Below are positions 1-5,220 of a stretch of 6,647 nucleotides of DNA, in pieces. The DNA comes from Bacillota bacterium (GTDB taxonomy: Bacteria > Bacillota > Clostridia > DSM-8532), in contig JAEXPO010000197.1 of NCBI GenBank assembly GCA_023446675.1, positions 1 through 6,647 of the forward strand, in the 5' to 3' direction. Each line of letters opens with the position of its first letter. The stretch's first letter is position 1. Position numbers and translations under genes: made by a program. The notes below the pieces were generated by a model. That model did no database searches and had not been told where the DNA came from. It saw only the letters and a program-made list of their open reading frames with translations.

Positions 1-10
1 CAATAGACAT
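1..10 (-). CDS. Start of the next operon gene, cut by the left window edge
   Basis: Only the first three codons (Met-Ser-Ile) lie in the window, so no product can be named. The start is supported by an AAGGAG ribosome binding site on the minus strand, ending 6 bases before the ATG. It follows the stop of the preceding TIM-barrel gene by 25 bases, in the same direction. This spacing matches the rest of the cluster and implies the operon continues to the left. Because only ten bases are visible, the call rests on the start-site context and not on any protein similarity. Confidence 0.6.
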
Positions 11-35
11 AGTCCTCTCCTTTTAACCCCCTCTT

Positions 36-947
36 TTAAACTTTTGCCCAGGCCAGATTAAGCGTGCGCTTGGCATTGGCAACAACCACCTCGGGATCCT
101 CGTCCCCGAAGGGCCTTACCTCAAAACTTACTATGGGAGGTTTTTCCTTATTTAAGAAACCGATTTTCAAAAGCAGCCTTAAAAATCTTGCCAATTCCTC
201 CACATCGTTTTCCCCTCCCGGAAAGCCAAAGCGCGGATGAGAATCGCCGTAGCCCGGAGCGTCAGGATCCTTTACGACACAATTTCCCATATGGGCATGC
301 ACAAGATAATCCTTAATGGGAAGAATGGCTTCCTCGGCCGTTTCGCCGATGAGGGGCAGATGGCTGAGATCCGCCAGAAGTCCGAAATTATCAAACTCCC
401 TGCAAATATCCTCCGCATATCTGGCTGCGAGGAGAGCCGGTCCAATAAGACTTTTTTTGTCGACAGCATAATCAAAAATTTCATTGACAATTTTAAGCCC
501 CCCTTTGCGCTTCGCATACTCACAAAGGGTGCGGGTGGACTTCAAAAGGGCTTCATAAGCTAAATCCTTCTTTTTCTCCTCGTATTTGCCGCTTAAAAAG
601 GCAAAGCCCTCCGCTCCCATTTCATAAGCCTCGTCAATACCTTCCAAAAGGGTTTCAACAGCTATCCTACGTCTTTCCTCATCTAAATCGTTAATATTCA
701 AGCCTGTTGTAAGATGCCTCGGCTGAGAGCCGTAGGCGACGGACATGTGGGAGGTGTCCAGAAGCTTTTTTACCTGCTTTCTTGTTTCAACGCTCTTAAT
801 CCACGAGATTTCGACGGCATTAAAATACGCATCGGCGGCAAGCCTCCTTACGGTTTCCAGAATCGGGCCCTCTCCCTTCAGCGTTGACGGGTAAGCCATA
901 AAATGGATAATTCCAACACGCATATAGCTGTACATGGATTCATTCAT
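36..947 (-). CDS. TIM-barrel sugar isomerase/epimerase (xylose isomerase-like, AP endonuclease 2 fold)
   Basis: A 303-residue cytoplasmic protein of the xylose isomerase-like TIM-barrel superfamily, a likely divalent metal-dependent aldose-ketose isomerase or ketose epimerase. The barrel starts at MRVGIIHFMAYP (residues 9-20). Likely metal ligands are Glu156 (IVNEIF), Asp193 with His196 (ADLSH), His219 (HAHMGN) and Glu276 (SFEVRP), spaced as in the family. A loop at about 221-248, rich in Gly, Pro and aromatic residues, follows His219 and is longer than in the sister enzyme at 2786-3631, so the two should not be duplicates. The ATG at 947 was chosen because GGAGG lies 7 bases upstream. A TTG at 953 would sit only one base from that site, and an internal ATG at 923 lacks comparable support. 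It lies 55 bases after the transketolase C subunit. Exact substrate is unknown; an apiose-type or other branched or rare sugar isomerase is possible. Confidence 0.88.
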   Translation of the reverse strand: MNESMYSYMRVGIIHFMAYPSTLKGEGPILETVRRLAADAYFNAVEISWIKSVETRKQVKKLLDTSHMSVAYGSQPRHLTTGLNINDLDEERRRIAVETLLEGIDEAYEMGAEGFAFLSGKYEEKKKDLAYEALLKSTRTLCEYAKRKGGLKIVNEIFDYAVDKKSLIGPALLAARYAEDICREFDNFGLLADLSHLPLIGETAEEAILPIKDYLVHAHMGNCVVKDPDAPGYGDSHPRFGFPGGENDVEELARFLRLLLKIGFLNKEKPPIVSFEVRPFGDEDPEVVVANAKRTLNLAWAKV

Positions 948-954
948 GCTCAAA

Positions 955-959
955 CCTCC
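955..959 (-). promoter_or_regulatory. Ribosome binding site that decides the start of the gene at 36-947
   Basis: GGAGG on the minus strand, 7 bases before the ATG at 947. It excludes the longer TTG start at 953, which would leave a one-base spacer. Confidence 0.75.
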
Positions 960-1002
960 AGAATTTATTCAACTCACTTTTTAGTGTCCTATAACTCTGC
1001 AT

Positions 1003-1938
1003 TTATCTTCCTCGGACCAGCGCTTCCGCAGCATCCGCAACATGATCCGCTGTTAAGCCGTAACGTTGGAGCAGGGCATTATACGCTCCGCTTTCACCAA
1101 AAGAGTCCTGCACTCCCAGCCTTACCATAGGGCAGGGGGCTGCTTCACCCAGGCATTCGGCAACCGCTCCCCCCAGGCCGCCAATAATACTATGCTCCTC
1201 AAGGGTTATTATCCTGCCTGTCCTTTCTGCAAAGGTTTTTAGGGTTTCCCTGTCGAAGGGCTTAAGCACGGGGTATTCAAGCACGCTTGCATGTATCCCC
1301 TTTTTCTCAAGCAGTTGGGCCGCTCGAAGGGCTTGGGACAAAAGGGTTCCGCTTACAACCAAAGTGACGTCGCCGCCCTCCTTAAGAATCTTTGCTTTAC
1401 CTATTTCAAAGGTTTCTTCACCCTGGTGAAGGGATTCTGCCAAATCCCTTGAAAGCCTGAGATAAACAGGACCTTCATGACGCAACATGGCCTTCACGGC
1501 GCCTCGGGTTGTTTCCGCGTCGGATGGCACCAGGACGGTCATATTCGGCAAGGCCCGCATGATAGCCAGATCCATAACAGACTGATGACTTGCGCCGTCG
1601 GCAAAATCCGAAAGCCCGGCATAGCCGCCTGCCAGCTTAACATTAAGTTTATTGTAGGCAATGAGGCTGTGCACCGGGTCACCGGCCCTCAGGGTAAGAA
1701 GAAAGGCAAAGGTGGAGACCACGGGCACAAGCCCGCAGGCTGCCATGCCTGCCGCAGCGCTTACCATGTTTGCTTCGGCAATCCCAAAATTAAAAAATCG
1801 CTGTGGGTATCGAAGTCCGAAGAGCTTCGTCTGGGTGCTGCTTGAGACATCCGCATCCAGAACAACCAGGCTATCCATTTGCTCACCCCACAGGCAAAGC
1901 TCTTCACCAAATACCTGCCGCATTGTTTTTCCAGTCAT
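1003..1938 (-). CDS. Transketolase, C-terminal subunit (pyrimidine-binding and C-terminal domains)
   Basis: A 311-residue protein forming the second half of a split thiamine-diphosphate transketolase. It carries the pyrimidine-binding domain (about 1-165) and the C-terminal regulatory domain (about 180-311). Visible hallmarks are Arg7 and Ser34, which sit 27 residues apart like the phosphate-contacting Arg358/Ser385 of E. coli TktA. Others are the catalytic Glu55 in FNFGIAEANM, Asp113 and His117 in ADGASHQ, and Arg163 in RLSRD. At the place of the phosphate-contacting His461 of E. coli, eight residues before Asp113, this protein has Tyr105 (GGYAGLSD), which is unusual. The ATG at 1938 has GGAGG 9 bases upstream, overlapping the end of the N-subunit gene. 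Only 4 bases separate that stop from this start, so the two halves are very likely translationally coupled. A longer in-frame upstream extension to 2085 is non-homologous and overlaps the N subunit, so it was discarded. Confidence 0.95.
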   Translation of the reverse strand: MTGKTMRQVFGEELCLWGEQMDSLVVLDADVSSSTQTKLFGLRYPQRFFNFGIAEANMVSAAAGMAACGLVPVVSTFAFLLTLRAGDPVHSLIAYNKLNVKLAGGYAGLSDFADGASHQSVMDLAIMRALPNMTVLVPSDAETTRGAVKAMLRHEGPVYLRLSRDLAESLHQGEETFEIGKAKILKEGGDVTLVVSGTLLSQALRAAQLLEKKGIHASVLEYPVLKPFDRETLKTFAERTGRIITLEEHSIIGGLGGAVAECLGEAAPCPMVRLGVQDSFGESGAYNALLQRYGLTADHVADAAEALVRGR

Positions 1939-1942
1939 AGCG

Positions 1943-2755
1943 TTAATCCTCCCCCAACTCTTCCCTGGCTTTTGCGTATTCCTGGGGCGTAAGGGGCTTT
2001 CCATGCCACATGGCTTTTCCCTCCATAAAGGAAACTCCTTTTCCCTTGACGGTACGGGCAAGAACCACAGCAGGGCCACCTGCACTCATGGCCTTTTGAA
2101 AGGCGGCGGTTAAGTCACCGGTATCATGCCCGTCACAGGCTATGACACGCATTCCAAAAGCTTCCATTTTTAGCTTCAAGTCCCCCAAAGGCATTACCTC
2201 CACTTCTTTTCCGTCCAGCTGAACCCCGTTTCGGTCAATAATGACTGTCAGGTTATCCAGCCCCCATTTAGCTGCCGACATCATTGCTTCCCAGTTCTGC
2301 CCTTCCTGCAGTTCACCGTCCCCGCACAGTACGAAAACCCTGTGCTTTCTTCTCAGCGTTTTTGCGGCAAGGGCCATGCCTACTCCAACGGAAAGGCCCA
2401 TTCCCAGAGATCCGGTGGACATATCGACTCCCTCAAGCTTGAACATACAGGGATGGCCCTGAAGACAGCTGTCCAGCTGCCGCAGGGTTTTCAGCCTTGA
2501 AGGGTCAAAATAACCTTTGCGGGATAAGGTCGCGTATAGAGCGGGAGCACCATGACCCTTGCTGAGAATGAACCGATCCCGGTGCTCCCACAGGGGCTCG
2601 TTTGCGCGTATGTTCATAACCTCATCGTATAATACCGTTATTATTTCCGCTATGGACAGGCTACCGCCGCTATGGCCGCTGCCCGCATGATAAATCATAT
2701 CGATGACGGTTCTTCTAAGCTTCTGTGCCGTAACCTGCATCTCTTCCACAGACAT
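1943..2755 (-). CDS. Transketolase, N-terminal (thiamine diphosphate-binding) subunit
   Basis: A 270-residue protein equal to the first domain of transketolase, which binds the pyrophosphate and Mg2+ of thiamine diphosphate and pairs with the product of 1003-1938 to transfer two-carbon ketol groups. Numbered from the ATG at 2755, it shows the SGHSGGSLS motif (His28), SKGHG (His68), QGHP (His101), the cofactor motif opening GDGELQEG at 145-152 and closing with Asn176 in IDRNG, and a WHG motif near the end (His251). Its length is typical of split bacterial and archaeal transketolases. The start is ambiguous. The ATG at 2764 adds three residues but has AGGCGG touching it and the nearest AGGAGG 17 bases away, whereas the ATG at 2755 has AGGCGG at 9 bases and gives a family-typical N-terminus. 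It follows the epimerase gene closely. Confidence 0.95.
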   Translation of the reverse strand: MSVEEMQVTAQKLRRTVIDMIYHAGSGHSGGSLSIAEIITVLYDEVMNIRANEPLWEHRDRFILSKGHGAPALYATLSRKGYFDPSRLKTLRQLDSCLQGHPCMFKLEGVDMSTGSLGMGLSVGVGMALAAKTLRRKHRVFVLCGDGELQEGQNWEAMMSAAKWGLDNLTVIIDRNGVQLDGKEVEVMPLGDLKLKMEAFGMRVIACDGHDTGDLTAAFQKAMSAGGPAVVLARTVKGKGVSFMEGKAMWHGKPLTPQEYAKAREELGED

Positions 2756-2764
2756 GGTTCTCAT

Positions 2765-2770
2765 CCGCCT
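2765..2770 (-). promoter_or_regulatory. Probable ribosome binding site for the transketolase N subunit
   Basis: AGGCGG on the minus strand, 9 bases before the ATG at 2755 and directly abutting the alternative ATG at 2764. A perfect AGGAGG also exists at 2782-2787 over the stop codon of the upstream gene, but it is 17 and 26 bases from the two ATGs, outside the usual range. Confidence 0.5.
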
Positions 2771-2785
2771 TTCGTTTATTGCCTC

Positions 2786-3631
2786 CTATTGATTAAGGCC
2801 GTACCGGGACAAAAAAGGCAGAATGTATTGGGCTGCCTGACTTGCTGCCGTCTCCGGATCGGGAACAGGCAGTATCTCAATGGAAGCCCACCCCTTATAT
2901 CCTGCTTTCTCCAGACTTGAAAATACCTCTTTAAAATCAAGATGCCCCTGTCCGGGAGCATGCCTGTTGGAATCCGCCAAATGTAAATACTTGATTTGCG
3001 GAGCGTTGCGGTAAAGGCTTTCTCCCATATGGGCCTCCTCAATATTCATATGAAAAGTATCGGGCATAAGGCCCAAACCGTTTGAATAAAGTCCTAAATT
3101 GGCTGATAGCCTTTCAATGAGCCGCGCGCCTTCATCCAGCGTATTAATAAAATTCATTTCATACCGGTTCACCGGCTCAATAATTAAGGGAACGCCATAG
3201 CTCACCGCCATTTTGCAAAGCGGTTCCATGGAGGCCATAAAAAGGGCTTCAGCATCTTCCCTTGTTTGCAATGGAGCAATGCAGCCCCTCGCCCTTCCGA
3301 TATTCACTGCTGCGCCTAAATCTCCGGCCAGGCGGATAAGGTCTCCAAAAACCTCAACCGCTTTTTCTCTTATACTGGAATCGGGATGGATAAGGGAAAG
3401 CCCCAGGGAGGCATAAACCTGTCCTGTGCTGATGCAGCTCACCGCCATATTCCGTTTTCCCAGCCACCGGGATAGTTCTTTAAAGGAGACCTCCCCAGCC
3501 GACTTAAGCGCCAGCTCAACGCCATGGTAACCCATTTCGGAAGCCTTATATATGGATTTTTCAAAGCCCCTGAAGACAACAAAGGCCGAAGGCAGGGCGT
3601 CATTGGCCGCTATTGCTACAGATAATTTCAT
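2786..3631 (-). CDS. Ketose 3-epimerase-like TIM-barrel protein (D-tagatose/D-psicose 3-epimerase family)
   Basis: A 281-residue TIM-barrel enzyme, predicted to epimerise a free ketose at C3 or to isomerise a related sugar, using Mn2+ or Mg2+. Residues line up closely with those reported for the Pseudomonas cichorii D-tagatose 3-epimerase (metal ligands Glu152, Asp185, His211, Glu246). Here they are Glu152 (IIEPVNRYE), Asp191 (PDTFHM), His217 (YLHLADSNR) and Glu252 (SIEIL). The substrate-contacting Glu158, His194 and Arg223 are also in register with that enzyme's Glu158, His188 and Arg217. This intact site argues for an active epimerase on an unphosphorylated ketose, although related hydroxypyruvate isomerases and L-ribulose 3-epimerases share the fold. 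The ATG at 3631 has the purine-rich AAGGAAGGGG 6 bases upstream. It lies 46 bases after the RpiB-like gene and 30 bases before the transketolase N subunit. Confidence 0.9.
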   Translation of the reverse strand: MKLSVAIAANDALPSAFVVFRGFEKSIYKASEMGYHGVELALKSAGEVSFKELSRWLGKRNMAVSCISTGQVYASLGLSLIHPDSSIREKAVEVFGDLIRLAGDLGAAVNIGRARGCIAPLQTREDAEALFMASMEPLCKMAVSYGVPLIIEPVNRYEMNFINTLDEGARLIERLSANLGLYSNGLGLMPDTFHMNIEEAHMGESLYRNAPQIKYLHLADSNRHAPGQGHLDFKEVFSSLEKAGYKGWASIEILPVPDPETAASQAAQYILPFLSRYGLNQ

Positions 3632-3677
3632 TTCGAACCCCTTCCTTTATGAAACACCTCTCACTTTAAAGAAGCCT

Positions 3678-4163
3678 TTAATCTGAAGAAGAAGGCTCCC
3701 AAAGACGTGACGTGCAAAGAACTGTTTCCGCCTCTTCGATAAGCCCCAGAGAGATGGCATGACGCCCTCCCTCATAGCCGGTATTTAGCCAGGTTTCCAC
3801 AATATCCAGCGCTTCGAGGGTTCCCGTAATCTTTCCACCTAGGCAGAGCAGATTTGAATTGTTATGCAGGCGGGTCATCCGCCCCATATAGGTGCTGGTG
3901 CAAAGCGAGGCTCTCACACCCCTATAGCGGTTGGCTACAATACTCATGCCTATTCCCGTAGAGCAAACGAGTATCCCTCTTTCCGCTTCTCCAAGGGAAA
4001 CGGGGCCTGCCACCCTTGACGCAAATCGGGGATATCTTACGATATCCGGTGAATCGGAGCCAACATTTTTATAAGGGATTCCCTGCCGTTCAAAATAATC
4101 CAGTATAGCAAGCTTTAAGTCATAGCCCCCGTGATCGTTGCCAATCAAGATCGGTGATTGCAT
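3678..4163 (-). CDS. RpiB/LacA/LacB-family sugar isomerase, atypical phosphate site
   Basis: A 161-residue Rossmann-like aldose-ketose isomerase of the ribose-5-phosphate isomerase B / galactose-6-phosphate isomerase family, at about the usual length of 140-160. Catalytic residues are present: Asp10-His11 (GNDHGG), Cys67 in the CSTGIGMSIVAN anion-hole loop as proton-transfer base, Thr69, and His100-Asn101 (LHNNSN) for ring opening. The phosphate pocket differs. Arg134 of EGGRH is kept, but the second Arg of the usual R-H-x-x-R motif is Ser138, and the Arg eleven residues after the ring-opening His is Lys111. The usual Asp before Tyr-Pro is Arg43. This suggests a substrate other than ribose 5-phosphate. 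The ATG at 4163 has AAGGAGG 6 bases upstream. It follows the nucleoside hydrolase-like gene by 15 bases. In context it could isomerise the aldose left by the transketolase back to a ketose. Confidence 0.92.
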   Translation of the reverse strand: MQSPILIGNDHGGYDLKLAILDYFERQGIPYKNVGSDSPDIVRYPRFASRVAGPVSLGEAERGILVCSTGIGMSIVANRYRGVRASLCTSTYMGRMTRLHNNSNLLCLGGKITGTLEALDIVETWLNTGYEGGRHAISLGLIEEAETVLCTSRLWEPSSSD

Positions 4164-4178
4164 AAAAGCCCTCCTTTT

Positions 4179-5111
4179 CTAGTGCTTTGAGGGCGGAAGA
4201 ATAAGCAGCTCCTCCATAATCTCCCCCAGAACGCGGCGATCCATTTTTTGAATCAGATAACCCATTTTCTTATCCGGATCCGCTTTCCATTCAAAGCTGC
4301 AATCCTCCCCTATGTCGATATATCCCCCCATTACAGCCTCCCAGTAATCGCCAAGCCCTCTCACAGCATACATTACGGCGCAGGGATCCGCCGTATGATG
4401 ATTCCAGTGCCCTAAATTGCAGCGTTCCCGGTGCAATTCATAGGCGCGTCTTACCGGGTTGGTTTCAGGTGTGCTTTTAAGCCTATCACCAATAAAAATT
4501 TTGTGGCCTATTTCCCGTCCGGCAAACATTATGCTCCCGGGCCAGTTCCGGACGGTAAAATAAGCGGCCTTGGGATCCCTTGTGAAATTGACATTGTCCA
4601 GGGCAGGATCCGACGGAAAGTTTCCGCCCATGCAAACCCATTCCTTTATTTTTTGTTTAACAAGATCATAGCCGGAAAGAGGGCTGATAGCGTCCGGCGG
4701 ACTTTTTAAAAGAGCTGCCAGATTGGACATATAGCCGATAGTTGCCAGTGTCAGGCTTTGGTCCTGTGAGTCATTAAGTACCCGCCTATAAAGCTCAACG
4801 GCATTCGGTGCGCTTTCGTTGGACTCAAGCCGGTGAGGGAACTCGGAGGCCACTGAGTCCAGAAAGCAGGAATCGCTCCGGTAAGCACCCCGTCCCCCTT
4901 TGGGAACCCCAATGGGTATTCCGGGCCTTCCGTAATAAGTATTGATGGCGTCCACAACCGGTCCGGACATGGGGTACCTGGAAGAGACCATCACTGCTAA
5001 TATTTCCACTTCGTTCAGATCGGCAAGCTTGTGCAAAATGCCCAGAGCCGCCGCATCATCACAGTCCGTCAGCATATCCGTATCCAGCAGGAGCTTTACC
5101 TTTTCCTTCAT
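4179..5111 (-). CDS. Nucleoside hydrolase-family protein, divergent subgroup
   Basis: A 310-residue protein with the inosine-uridine-preferring nucleoside hydrolase fold, whose classical members cut the N-glycosidic bond of nucleosides using Ca2+. The N-terminal Ca-binding cluster reads DTDMLTDCDDAAAL (residues 10-23), with two extra residues relative to the classical D-x-D-x-G-x-D-D-A. The central VCMGGNFPSD (159-168) followed by NFTRDPKAA (175-183) and FAGREIG (196-202) matches a subgroup I know with F-x-G-x-E-I-G signatures and no settled substrate. TADPCAV (240-246) supplies the distal Ca ligand Asp242. Two classical residues are absent: the leaving-group His before that Asp is Ala241, and the ribose-binding Glu of A-E-x-N is Asn173. 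The ATG at 5111 has AAGGAG 9 bases upstream, just below a stem-loop. It probably acts on a glycoside imported by the neighbouring transporter, but the leaving group is unknown. Confidence 0.88.
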   Translation of the reverse strand: MKEKVKLLLDTDMLTDCDDAAALGILHKLADLNEVEILAVMVSSRYPMSGPVVDAINTYYGRPGIPIGVPKGGRGAYRSDSCFLDSVASEFPHRLESNESAPNAVELYRRVLNDSQDQSLTLATIGYMSNLAALLKSPPDAISPLSGYDLVKQKIKEWVCMGGNFPSDPALDNVNFTRDPKAAYFTVRNWPGSIMFAGREIGHKIFIGDRLKSTPETNPVRRAYELHRERCNLGHWNHHTADPCAVMYAVRGLGDYWEAVMGGYIDIGEDCSFEWKADPDKKMGYLIQKMDRRVLGEIMEELLILPPSKH

Positions 5112-5129
5112 AATCCGTTTCTCCTTATA

Positions 5130-5162
5130 GGCGGCGGCACTTCCCGGTGAGGTACCGCCGCC
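5130..5162 (-). repeat. GC-rich inverted repeat forming an intercistronic stem-loop
   Basis: In minus-strand RNA, GGCGGCGGUAC (5162-5152) pairs with GUGCCGCCGCC (5140-5130), giving an 11-base-pair stem with one G-U pair and an 11-base loop. No U-tract follows on either strand, so it is not a standard Rho-independent terminator. It lies 58 bases after the stop of the binding-protein gene and ends three bases before the ribosome binding site of the nucleoside hydrolase gene. A plausible role is protecting the 3' end of binding-protein mRNA or damping downstream expression, as stem-loops after the malE-type gene do in transporter operons. This role is inferred. Confidence 0.7.
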
Positions 5163-5182
5163 GGAAATAAGTTCCTTGCTTG

Positions 5183-5197
5183 TTGAAAACGCTTTTT
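5183..5197. promoter_or_regulatory. Possible cre or LacI-family operator-like site
   Basis: On the plus strand TTGAAAACGCTTTTT matches the Bacillota catabolite-responsive element consensus WTGNAANCGNWNNCW at all fixed positions but one (T for the late C). It has the central CG and flanking A/T runs of CcpA and related LacI-family sites. It sits inside the operon, between the binding-protein and nucleoside hydrolase genes, with no convincing promoter beside it. A single degenerate match in an A/T run can arise by chance. Confidence 0.3.
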
Positions 5198-5220
5198 TAA
5201 GCCGCGCTTCCAGGCAAGCT

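Noticed and set aside
980..991. CACT/AGTG inverted repeat in the gap before the TIM-barrel gene
   Set aside because: Only four base pairs around an A-rich loop; too weak to call a terminator or regulatory hairpin.
1939..2085. Upstream extension of the transketolase C subunit to an ATG at 2085
   Set aside because: The extra 49 residues overlap the N-subunit gene out of frame and do not look like transketolase. The ATG at 1938 has a good GGAGG site.
1661..2113. Plus-strand open frame of 150 codons across the transketolase gene junction
   Set aside because: Antisense to two well-supported transketolase subunits, with no recognisable domain.
1003..2755. Split transketolase as a frameshifted single gene
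   Set aside because: Each half has its own start and ribosome binding site, the break is at the normal domain boundary, and two-gene transketolases are common in Bacillota and archaea.
2776..3042. Minus-strand frame of 88 codons at the end of the epimerase gene
   Set aside because: Out-of-frame shadow of the epimerase, with no start-site support and no homology seen.
5124..5129. TATAAG as a -10 promoter element for the nucleoside hydrolase gene
   Set aside because: It overlaps the ribosome binding site, so a transcript from it would start within or after that site. A -35 at the right distance would lie in the hairpin and does not match TTGACA.
5130..5162. Rho-independent terminator
   Set aside because: The hairpin is strong but is followed by TATAAGGAG on the minus strand and GGAAATAAG on the plus strand, not a T-run.
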